Assembly: GCA_946548305.1 (NCBI GenBank)
Contig: CAMNPQ010000002.1
Coordinates: 1-41,907 of the forward strand
Source of the DNA: an uncultured Pseudobutyrivibrio sp.
GTDB taxonomy: Bacteria > Bacillota > Clostridia > Lachnospirales > Lachnospiraceae
Length of the DNA stretch: 41,907 bases
Direction of reading: 5' to 3'
Part shown: in pieces, positions 19,846-28,146 of the stretch
Position numbering within the stretch: the stretch's first letter is position 1
Layout of the letters: every line of letters starts with the position of its first letter
The notes under the pieces: model-generated
What the model saw: the letters and a program-made list of their open reading frames with translations, nothing else
What the model was told of the DNA's origin: nothing
Databases searched by the model: none
Position numbers and translations under genes: made by a program

Positions 19846-20763
19846 ATGAAAGTGGAAATGAAAAAAATCAAAAGATATTTGCCACTATACCTTATGTTTG
19901 TACCAGGTGGTTTGTACTTGCTCATTAACAATTACATTCCTATGGCAGGTATTGTGGTAGCGTTCAAGCAGTACAATGTGAGGGACGGACTTTGGGGAAG
20001 TGCATGGTCAGGTCTGAAAAACTTCAAGTTTTTATTTGCAACACCTGATGCATTCATCATCACAAGAAACACCATATTGTACAATGTGATATTTATTATT
20101 CTAAATACTCTTCTTGGAATCATATTTGCAATTTTTATCTGCGATGCAATAAATAAAAAGCTTCAAAAAACTTATCAGAGTGCAATATTGTTTCCATATC
20201 TGATGAGTGCCGTAATTTTAGGATATATCGTATTTGCGTTTTGCAGTCAGTCAAATGGTATATTAAACAAATCCATTTTACCGGCCATAGGGGTGGATCC
20301 GGTTAACTGGTATTCAGACCCGAAGGTGTGGCCATTTATACTGATTTTTACTAATACCTGGAAAGGTGTGGGGTATGGCTGCTTGATTTATATTTCAGCC
20401 ATCAATGGTATAGACCCTTCCTTGTATGAGGCGGCATCCTTAGACGGAGCAACCAAATGGCAACAGATAAAAGCCATTACCCTTCCATCATTGATACCAA
20501 CCATTATCACTCTTACCCTTATGAGTATTGGAAGAATTTTCTATTCTGATTTTGGATTGTTCTATCAGGTACCTAGAAATTCAGGTGCTATATATGCCAC
20601 AACCAATGTTATTGATACCTACGTGTACAGAGGATTGATGGAACAGTCAAATATCGGAATGTCAGCAGCAGCGGGTTTCTACCAGTCAATCATTGGCTTT
20701 ATATTAGTCATTGTTGCAAACTGGGTTGTAAGAAAAATCAGTGAAGAAAATGCTTTGTTCTAG
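19846..20763 (+). CDS. Carbohydrate ABC transporter permease, LplB type
   Basis: EAASLDGATKWQQIKAITLP (EAA loop); SD GGGAGG before ATG19846. Confidence 0.9.
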   Translation: MKVEMKKIKRYLPLYLMFVPGGLYLLINNYIPMAGIVVAFKQYNVRDGLWGSAWSGLKNFKFLFATPDAFIITRNTILYNVIFIILNTLLGIIFAIFICDAINKKLQKTYQSAILFPYLMSAVILGYIVFAFCSQSNGILNKSILPAIGVDPVNWYSDPKVWPFILIFTNTWKGVGYGCLIYISAINGIDPSLYEAASLDGATKWQQIKAITLPSLIPTIITLTLMSIGRIFYSDFGLFYQVPRNSGAIYATTNVIDTYVYRGLMEQSNIGMSAAAGFYQSIIGFILVIVANWVVRKISEENALF

Positions 20764-20777
20764 GGGGAAATATAAAA

Positions 20778-21665
20778 ATGAGAGAAAAACCTTTTTCAAA
20801 ATATCAGGTGCTGTCAAATGCAGTAATGATAATATGGACCTTACTTATAGTGCTACCATTTATACTGCTTTTGATGTCATCCATAACAGATGAAAATACA
20901 CTTGTTGCAAATGGATATTCCTTCTTCCCTAAGAAGTTTTCACTGGCAGCATACACATACATTATTCAGTCTGGACAAAAAATTCTAAAGGCCTACGGTG
21001 TAAGTATTGTAGTTACGGCACTAGGCACAATTATAAATGTATTTTTATCAGCAATGATGGCATACACTTTATCAGTGAAAAAGCTACCAGGCAGAAAGGC
21101 ATTAAACTTTTATGTGTTTTTTACAATGCTGTTCAATGGAGGAATAGTTCCTTCATATCTGCTTTGGTCTTCACTGGGTGTAAAGGATACGATTTGGGCT
21201 CAGCTTTTACCAAATTTCCTTGTAAGCGCATGGAATGTAATGATGATTAGAACATATTTTACTACAAGCATTCCAGAATCCTTGTATGAGGCTGCTGAAA
21301 TTGACGGAGCTACCCAGTTTGAGATATTTAGAAAAATAGTACTTCCACTGGGAAAACCAATACTTGTAACAATGGGAACCTTTGCAGGACTTACCTATTG
21401 GAATGACTGGACAAACGGACTGTACTATATCACCAGAAACAAGGATATGTATAATGTGCAAAACCTACTTAATCAGATGGTTAGCAATATTCAATATTTG
21501 GCATCCAGCACAAATTCCAATGTAACAAGTGCGGCTGCAACAATACCATCTACAGCTATTCAGATGGCGATTGCATTTGTGGCAATACTGCCAATAATGC
21601 TGATATTCCCATTCTTCCAGAAATATTATTCCAAGGGATTAACCCTGGGAGGTGTTAAGGGATAG
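20778..21665 (+). CDS. Carbohydrate ABC transporter permease, LplC/YtcP type
   Basis: EAAEIDGATQFEIFRKIVLPLGKP. Confidence 0.9.
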   Translation: MREKPFSKYQVLSNAVMIIWTLLIVLPFILLLMSSITDENTLVANGYSFFPKKFSLAAYTYIIQSGQKILKAYGVSIVVTALGTIINVFLSAMMAYTLSVKKLPGRKALNFYVFFTMLFNGGIVPSYLLWSSLGVKDTIWAQLLPNFLVSAWNVMMIRTYFTTSIPESLYEAAEIDGATQFEIFRKIVLPLGKPILVTMGTFAGLTYWNDWTNGLYYITRNKDMYNVQNLLNQMVSNIQYLASSTNSNVTSAAATIPSTAIQMAIAFVAILPIMLIFPFFQKYYSKGLTLGGVKG

Positions 21666-21666
21666 G

Positions 21667-21769
21667 ATATGAATGCGAGCAGATACCCGAAGGGTATCTC
21701 GCAGCGTTCTAGTAGGCGAAGCCTACATATAATATGAATGCGAGCAGCGTTCTAGTGGGCGAAGCCTAC
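21667..21769 (+). repeat. Imperfect tandem repeat with hairpins, between permease and SBP genes
   Basis: ATATGAATGCGAGCAG...CGTTCTAGT(A/G)GGCGAAGCCTAC at 21667-21726 and 21732-21769; first copy carries extra ATACCCGAAGGGTATCTCGCAG. Confidence 0.75.
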
Positions 21770-21801
21770 TTAAGATATAATTTAAAAATAGGAGGAGAAA
21801 A

Positions 21802-23415
21802 ATGAAAAAGAAGATAATTAGTGCAATTTTGTGTGCATCCATGGCTGCTGGTATGTTGGCAGGATGCGGAAGCGACAAAGGTTCAAGCAGTGGGGCATCC
21901 ACTACAGGAGCTGTCAGTGCAGATGGGGTTACAACTACATCTTATGGGGAGTACACATCAGACAATCCTTATCACTTAGTATTTGAATATATTGAATTCT
22001 ATGATCAGGATGATGCTGCCACAACAGCTGTGCAGGATGCAATGAATGATTATCTAAGAGAGAATTATCAGATGGAGGTGGAATTCCTTCCAGTATCATT
22101 TGCAGATTATCAGACTACCACACAGCTTATGCTTTCAGGTGGTGATGAGTTAGATGTAATTCCAATCATGTATAACTATGCTCCAAGCTGGGTAAATATG
22201 GGTGGAATATACGATATGACAGATTTGCTTCAAACAGAGGATGGACAGAAAATTGTTGAGGCTCTTGGAAGTGAGGAGACAGCAAAGGTTGGTAGTGTAA
22301 ACGGTGTATTGTTTGGTTTCCCAGCTAACAAGGAATCTGTTGAGCTTGGTGGTCTTTGCATGAGAGCAGACATCTGCGATGAGCTGGGACTTACAGAAAA
22401 ATACAACCTTGATGCAGAAAATTCTGACACATACACAGGCACTTCTATCAGATGGGAAGAGGCAGAGGAAATCTTTGCAGCTGTAAAGGAAGCTCATCCA
22501 GAAATGTATCCACTGTATTTGTACAACTCATCTCAGCAGAATAGATTTGTTGAATTTGATACTTTGGTAGACAGCTTTGGTGTAATTGATTTAGGTGAAG
22601 ATAGAGAAAATACTACTGTTGTAAATATGTTTGAAACAGAGCAGTATAAAAACTATGTTACAATGGTGGCAGATTGGTATGACAAGGGATATATTTATCC
22701 AGATGCAGCTACCGATACTCAGGGTACAGCTACCATGATGAAGGCTGGCAACACCTTCTCTTATGCAACTGCTATCAAGCCAGGATTTTTATCAGAAGCA
22801 AATTCTGCAAACGGCTGCAAGTGCTATTGCCTGTACATTAACCCATCAGACCAGGGATATCTTTCAACAACAAATATTTCATTTATTGATACTGGTATTG
22901 CAAACAATTCAAAGGATCCTGAGATGGCATTTAAATTCATCTCAGCATTATATTCAGACCCTACTGTATACAATATGTGGCAGTACGGTATTGAAGGTAC
23001 AAACTATCAGGTTCTTGAGGATGGCACAGCCTTTTTTGTAGATGGTGAAGATGGAAGCAATTACAAATATCACCAGAACACAGGCTGGGAGCTTGGAAAT
23101 CAGTTCCAGTCTTATGTATGGAATGATGGCACAAAGTCAGCTGATTATTGGGATTTATTAAAGGCTCATAACGATTGGGCTTATTATCCAACAACCTACG
23201 GTTTCATGTGGGATAGTTCAGATTATTCAACAGAGGTTACCGCCCTTACAAATGCTTATGAAACCTACAGGGCAACACTTGAAACTGGCTCAGCTGGTTC
23301 AAAGGGAGTACAGGAAACTTTAGATGCTTTAAATGAGGCACTTTATGCAGCTGGTCTTGAAGATGTAATGAAAGCAAAACAGGCTCAGCTTGACGAGTGG
23401 CTTGCTACAAAATAG
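21802..23415 (+). CDS. Extracellular solute-binding lipoprotein of an LplABC-type carbohydrate importer
   Basis: Lipobox GMLAGCGSDKGSSS; position after two permeases. Confidence 0.88.
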   Translation: MKKKIISAILCASMAAGMLAGCGSDKGSSSGASTTGAVSADGVTTTSYGEYTSDNPYHLVFEYIEFYDQDDAATTAVQDAMNDYLRENYQMEVEFLPVSFADYQTTTQLMLSGGDELDVIPIMYNYAPSWVNMGGIYDMTDLLQTEDGQKIVEALGSEETAKVGSVNGVLFGFPANKESVELGGLCMRADICDELGLTEKYNLDAENSDTYTGTSIRWEEAEEIFAAVKEAHPEMYPLYLYNSSQQNRFVEFDTLVDSFGVIDLGEDRENTTVVNMFETEQYKNYVTMVADWYDKGYIYPDAATDTQGTATMMKAGNTFSYATAIKPGFLSEANSANGCKCYCLYINPSDQGYLSTTNISFIDTGIANNSKDPEMAFKFISALYSDPTVYNMWQYGIEGTNYQVLEDGTAFFVDGEDGSNYKYHQNTGWELGNQFQSYVWNDGTKSADYWDLLKAHNDWAYYPTTYGFMWDSSDYSTEVTALTNAYETYRATLETGSAGSKGVQETLDALNEALYAAGLEDVMKAKQAQLDEWLATK

Positions 23416-23428
23416 GAGGAATAAAATA

Positions 23429-24916
23429 ATGGAGCAGGTTTTCAATCCGTATTTACCACTAACAGAATATGTGCCGGACGGAGAGCCCCACGTATTTGAC
23501 GGACGAATTTATATATACGGAAGTCACGATAAATCTAAGGGCAAGGCATATTGTGAGGAAGATTATGTTACATGGTCAGCCCCTGTAGACAATCCAAAGA
23601 ATTGGAGATATGAAGGGGTAATTTACAGAAAGAATCAGGATCCATCAAATTCAGATGGTGCCATGCAACTGTGGGCACCAGATGTTACAAAAGGACCAGA
23701 TGGAAGATATTATCTATATTATTGTTTTTCATTCTATCCAGAAATAGGCGTGGCTGTCAGTGACAGCCCTGCCGGTCCATTTGAGTACTATGGACATGTC
23801 AAATATCCTGATAATTTATATGGTGGAAAAACACTTAACGATCACATGCCATTTGACCCTGCAGTGCTTACAGATGATGATGGAAGGGTATATTTATATT
23901 GGGGATTTGCTCCAGCTTGCGAAAAGGAGATGGAATTACCAAAGCTTTCTGATGATGAGATAGCAAAGCTGCCACCTGCAATTCAAAAGACTATTAATGT
24001 CTTAAAGAATGTAAAGTTTGAAATAAATTCTCAGGTGGCAGAACTAGACTCTGATATGATAACCATGAAGGAAGAACCACGTCCTTTGATTCCAAGTGGA
24101 AAGACCTCTGATGGTACAGGCTTTGAAGGTCACGCATTTTTTGAGGCTTCATCTATTCGCAAGATAAATGGAAAATACTATTTTGTCTATAGCAGTCATA
24201 AAAGCCATGAGCTGTGTTATGCTATTTCAGACAAGCCAGACAGAGATTTTAAATATGGTGGAATCATTATATCAAATGGAAATATCGGCTTAGATGGAAA
24301 TGATAAACCTACCTATACATTGAGTAATAATCATGGTGGAATAGCAAAACTTTCTGATGGATATTACATTTTTTATCACCGTTGTACAGATGGAAATGAG
24401 TTTTCAAGACAGGGCTGTGCTGATAAAATCCAGATTGAACCAGATGGCAGTATCAAGCAGGTATCCATGACAAGCTGTGGTCTAAACGGTGGTGCTTTAG
24501 CAGGTAGCGGTATTTATCCAGCTGGAATTGCTTGTCATATTACTTCAGCCACAACTATGGCACATATCGATTTTAATGATCCAATTATGGCAAAGCAGAC
24601 AAGAATGACACAAGAGCAGAATGTCACCTTTATTACTTCCGTAGAGGATGGAACAGTTCTTGGTTACAAATACTTTGACTTTGACAACAAGGCTTTGGAG
24701 CTTTTGGTAGAAGTCAGAGGAGAGTTTGGTGGTGTCATAGAAGCTACTGGTGACTTAGATGGAAAAGAGCTTTTTGGTAAAACATCAATTAACGTAAATA
24801 CGAATTCATGGCACTTAATTCGTATTCCTGTAGAAATTATAGGCAAAGAAAAAGCCCTTTATCTTAGCTTTACTGGAAACGGTAGCTTAGATGTAAAGAG
24901 CTTAGGATTTATGTAA
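23429..24916 (+). CDS. GH43-family glycosidase (arabinofuranosidase/xylosidase-like)
   Basis: HVFDGRIYIYGSHD, LWAPDVTKGPDGRYYLYY, FFEASSIRKINGKYYFVYSS; SD AGGAGG. Confidence 0.88.
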   Translation: MEQVFNPYLPLTEYVPDGEPHVFDGRIYIYGSHDKSKGKAYCEEDYVTWSAPVDNPKNWRYEGVIYRKNQDPSNSDGAMQLWAPDVTKGPDGRYYLYYCFSFYPEIGVAVSDSPAGPFEYYGHVKYPDNLYGGKTLNDHMPFDPAVLTDDDGRVYLYWGFAPACEKEMELPKLSDDEIAKLPPAIQKTINVLKNVKFEINSQVAELDSDMITMKEEPRPLIPSGKTSDGTGFEGHAFFEASSIRKINGKYYFVYSSHKSHELCYAISDKPDRDFKYGGIIISNGNIGLDGNDKPTYTLSNNHGGIAKLSDGYYIFYHRCTDGNEFSRQGCADKIQIEPDGSIKQVSMTSCGLNGGALAGSGIYPAGIACHITSATTMAHIDFNDPIMAKQTRMTQEQNVTFITSVEDGTVLGYKYFDFDNKALELLVEVRGEFGGVIEATGDLDGKELFGKTSINVNTNSWHLIRIPVEIIGKEKALYLSFTGNGSLDVKSLGFM

Positions 24917-24964
24917 TATTAGGATTTAGAGAAGCGGTTCTGAAAAAAATGAGAAATTAGATTA

Positions 24965-25007
24965 AAAAAAGGCGGTTTATTTGGTTGAATAAATCGCCTT
25001 TATTTTT
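24965..25007 (+). terminator. Rho-independent terminator after GH43
   Basis: AAAGGCGGTTTATT...AATAAATCGCCTTT followed by ATTTTT. Confidence 0.8.
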
Positions 25008-25014
25008 GTATAAT
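24985..25014 (+). promoter_or_regulatory. Sigma-A-like promoter for pgmB inside the terminator
   Basis: TTGAAT (24985-24990), 18-nt spacer, TATAAT (25009-25014). Confidence 0.55.
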
Positions 25015-25062
25015 TTAGTAAATCTTGTTTGTGAAATTTTTCAATCGAAAGGAAAAGGATTT

Positions 25063-25695
25063 ATGAAAGCAGTAATATTTGATTTAGATGGAGTCATTTG
25101 TTTTACAGACAAATATCATTACATAGCATGGAAAAAACTTGCAGATAAAAATGGAATATATTTTGATGAGGAAATCAATAATAGATTAAGGGGCGTTTCT
25201 AGAATGGATAGTCTGGAAATCATTTTAGAGAGAGCTGACAAGCAGTACACAGATGCTGAGAAAGAGGCAATGGCAGCAGAAAAAAATGCCACTTATGTAG
25301 AGCTTCTAAAGGAAATGAGTCCTTCTGATTTATCCCCTGAGGTCAAAAGCACTTTAGAGGAGCTTAGAAATCGTGGCTACAAGCTTGCTATTGGTTCTTC
25401 TAGCAAAAACACAAAAATGATTTTAGGTCAGATTGGTCTAGGTGATTTCTTTGATGCCATTTCTGATGGAACAAATATCACCAAATCAAAGCCAGACCCA
25501 GAGGTATTTTTGAAGGCTGCTGAATTTATTAGCGAATCACCAGCTGATTGCCTTGTTGTGGAGGATGCTAAAGCAGGCATTCAGGCTGCGTTTGATGGCG
25601 GCTTTAAGAGCGCAGGTCTTGGAGAAGCCACCGAACATCCAAACGTAACCTACAAGATGAACAGCTTCAAAGATTTATTAGACATATGTAAATAA
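25063..25695 (+). CDS. pgmB: Beta-phosphoglucomutase (HAD superfamily)
   Basis: MKAVIFDLDGVICFTDKYHYIAWKKLA, GSSSKNTKMIL, EDAKAGIQAA. Confidence 0.9.
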   Translation: MKAVIFDLDGVICFTDKYHYIAWKKLADKNGIYFDEEINNRLRGVSRMDSLEIILERADKQYTDAEKEAMAAEKNATYVELLKEMSPSDLSPEVKSTLEELRNRGYKLAIGSSSKNTKMILGQIGLGDFFDAISDGTNITKSKPDPEVFLKAAEFISESPADCLVVEDAKAGIQAAFDGGFKSAGLGEATEHPNVTYKMNSFKDLLDICK

Positions 25696-25701
25696 AAAAT
25701 C

Positions 25702-25892
25702 AAAAATATACAAAAATCCCTTGTTACATTAACAAGCATATATATTCTACGCTCAGCATACGGGATACTCGCCCATGCAAATTGCTAACGCAATGGGCTC
25801 GTCATGTTCTCGATTTTCTTCGAAAATCAAGAATTGTTTCCCTAAAGAATATATATAGCTTGCTAATTACAAGGGATTTTGTTGTATATTTG
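25702..25892. repeat. Long imperfect inverted repeat element (~47-nt arms)
   Basis: Left arm AAAAATATACAAAAATCCCTTGTTACATTAACAAGCATATATATTCT (25702-25748) against reverse complement of 25846-25892; internal hairpin TTCTCGATTTTC-TTC-GAAAATCAAGAA. Confidence 0.8.
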
Positions 25893-25925
25893 CAAATGCT
25901 TGTGAGCGTAACCAGGGATTTTTTT
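25893..25925 (-). repeat. Further copy of the ~30-nt repeat on the minus strand
   Basis: Minus strand reads AAAAAAATCCCTGGTTACGCTCACAAGCATTTGC, similar to 25715-25741. Confidence 0.5.
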
Positions 25926-25926
25926 A

Positions 25927-27237
25927 TTATAGTAGTGGAAACATTGCCGTGGCTGTAAAATATCCGCTTTCCATTGAGGTATCGAATATTCCGTCGGATT
26001 TTTTTACGGCTCTTCTTATGATTTTCATACCAAGTCCATGGGAGTCTTTGTCAGCCTTAGAGGTCTTTAAATCAGGATTTTTCCCAAACACATCAAAAGA
26101 CACTTTATTTTTTATACAGAAAACCAAATACTTATTTTTTATATTGAGGAATATCTGAATGTCGGGTTTTTCTTCCTTTACACTGGCTTCAATGGCGTTG
26201 TCAAAAAGGTTTAGTAGCACCGTGCAGAAATATTCTTCATTTATATTCAGGTTTTCTGGAATTAGTATTTCCGAGTAGGTCTTTATATTGTGCTTTTTTG
26301 CAAGGGCGAGCTTGCTGCTTAGAATGTAGTCTATGAGGCTGTTGCCTGTGTGGATGGCGGTGTCGCTTACACTCAGTTCCCCGATGTGTTCTGTCAAAAA
26401 GTTGTCTAACACATCTAGCTTATTTTCCTTTAGCAGTGTTTGAATATAGAAATATTTATTTTTTAGCTCATGTCTTTCTTTTCTGGCTGTCTCCTCCATG
26501 ATGACACTGTATCTATATCTGGACAGTTGCTGAGAAGTTTCAGCAAGGGCTATACCCATAGTTATACGTGCTTCATTACTTTCACCTATTTTTGCAAATA
26601 TATAATAGAAAATAGGCACATTGATAACCAGCAAAACAGATGATGCAGAAATATATATATAGTAGGGTATGTTTAATGAAGGGTCTGCCAGCTGAAAGGA
26701 AGCAAAAAGTGAAAACGGGCAGTAAAGCATCAGGACAATCTGAGATGATTTCAGGTATGCCAGTGCTGTGTGCAACTGGTATTTCAAGCAGAACTTCCTA
26801 AAAAATATCAGGACAATGATTGGGATGATTGTGGTGGAAATATTTATAATTCTATACACATTTATAGCCATAACTGGCTCTCTTGAGTAAACCACTCCAC
26901 CCAGGAAAAAAACTACTCCTTTAAACACAGTGAAATAATACAGATAGTAAATCAGCTTTTGTTCGATGGAGCCCTCTAAAAATATCACTATGGCTATAAG
27001 AGTGACTGTCATAAGGGTGATAAAATAGATATAGTAGGGCACCACTATATCGTCGTAATAGTATTCTGCATAGTAATATATCAGGCAAAATGTCACGATT
27101 GTGGAACCGTAGTAAAGCAAGTTGCTCACATTACTTTTCTTTTTAAATAGAATGTCCATCATATTTAAAAAGATTATGATATATATAAGACTGCTAAGGT
27201 TGTCATAATAATTGTAGATGATATTTGCTATAGACAT
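25927..27237 (-). CDS. GHKL sensor histidine kinase, AgrC-like
   Basis: Multi-TM N-terminus; RHELKNKYFYIQTLL H-box; LFDNAIEASVKEE N-box; HGLGMKIIRRAVKKSDG. Confidence 0.88.
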   Translation of the reverse strand: MSIANIIYNYYDNLSSLIYIIIFLNMMDILFKKKSNVSNLLYYGSTIVTFCLIYYYAEYYYDDIVVPYYIYFITLMTVTLIAIVIFLEGSIEQKLIYYLYYFTVFKGVVFFLGGVVYSREPVMAINVYRIINISTTIIPIIVLIFFRKFCLKYQLHTALAYLKSSQIVLMLYCPFSLFASFQLADPSLNIPYYIYISASSVLLVINVPIFYYIFAKIGESNEARITMGIALAETSQQLSRYRYSVIMEETARKERHELKNKYFYIQTLLKENKLDVLDNFLTEHIGELSVSDTAIHTGNSLIDYILSSKLALAKKHNIKTYSEILIPENLNINEEYFCTVLLNLFDNAIEASVKEEKPDIQIFLNIKNKYLVFCIKNKVSFDVFGKNPDLKTSKADKDSHGLGMKIIRRAVKKSDGIFDTSMESGYFTATAMFPLL

Positions 27238-27240
27238 AAA

Positions 27241-27960
27241 TCAGCTCCTGTTTGTATACTTGATAAATTCGTGTTTTACTTCATCCACGCGATTTCTACT
27301 GATAGGAATATTCTCGCCGTTTGTCAGCTCTAAAGTGGATTTGGTGATGGTGGAAATATATTTGTAGTTTACAATATAGCTGCGGTGGGGTTTGATAAAT
27401 TCATAGTCGGCAAGGAGTGTCTCAATTTCTGAAAGCAAGATTTTTATTTCTGTTGAATCCCCTATACTGTGAATAATGCAGTTTTTCCCTTGGGCTTCTA
27501 TGTAGGCTATTTTATTTACGTCAAAGGAATAGATATCCTTTGAACGTGGCTCTACAATTTTAATTATGGTAGGATTTCGTCTTTGCAGTTCTGTATCCAG
27601 GGCATTTACCAACTCAGGCAGCAAGCTGTCATAATGACTTTTTCTGATAAATCTAAAGGGCTGAACCTCAAATGTGGAAAACACCAGCTCGTCCTTGTTG
27701 GAAATGAACACCACAAGGGTATCATTATTGGTCTGTCTGATTTGTTTGCAGATAGAGATACCATCAATTTCCGGCATTTCAATATCCATAAAAACCATAT
27801 CAAAATGATAGTGTTCGTCTATCATCTCCAGCAATTTGTTCCCATTATTAAAGATATCAAATTCTACAGATATATTGTGCTGCCCAAATTCTGCGGCAAG
27901 AGTTTTTTCTATATAAGTGGCAATATCTTTTTCATCTTCACATATAGCTGCGTGAAACAT
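27241..27960 (-). CDS. LytTR-family response regulator, AgrA/LytR-like
   Basis: Receiver FDMVFMDIEMPEIDGI; LytTR domain IAYIEAQGKNCIIHS...FIKPHRSYIVNYKYI; SD AAAGGAG before ATG at 27960. Confidence 0.92.
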   Translation of the reverse strand: MFHAAICEDEKDIATYIEKTLAAEFGQHNISVEFDIFNNGNKLLEMIDEHYHFDMVFMDIEMPEIDGISICKQIRQTNNDTLVVFISNKDELVFSTFEVQPFRFIRKSHYDSLLPELVNALDTELQRRNPTIIKIVEPRSKDIYSFDVNKIAYIEAQGKNCIIHSIGDSTEIKILLSEIETLLADYEFIKPHRSYIVNYKYISTITKSTLELTNGENIPISRNRVDEVKHEFIKYTNRS

Positions 27961-28039
27961 ACCAATCTCCTTTATAAGGGCGCAATCCCCCAATCTTTAT
28001 CTGATACTATTGTATAACAAAACTGTGAAATGTTGTGTT

Positions 28040-28105
28040 ACATTTCATTCCATATTTTGACATTTCATTCCCAAAATCAAAATCTATAAATCTTTTTGCT
28101 ATACT
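28040..28105 (+). promoter_or_regulatory. Candidate LytTR-controlled promoter: two direct repeats ACATTTCATTCC and extended -10 TGCTATACT
   Basis: Repeats at 28040-28051 and 28060-28071; extended -10 at 28097-28105; no recognisable -35. Confidence 0.6.
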
Positions 28106-28146
28106 CCCAAATATCACAAAACAAGATTTCAAATGAGGAGATAACT

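Noticed and set aside
21667-21769. CRISPR-like array
   Set aside because: Only two imperfect units, no regular spacers and no cas genes.
25702-25892. Simple bidirectional terminator between convergent genes
   Set aside because: Could serve as one, but ~190 bp with long arms, internal hairpins and related units elsewhere needs more explanation; reported as a repeat element.
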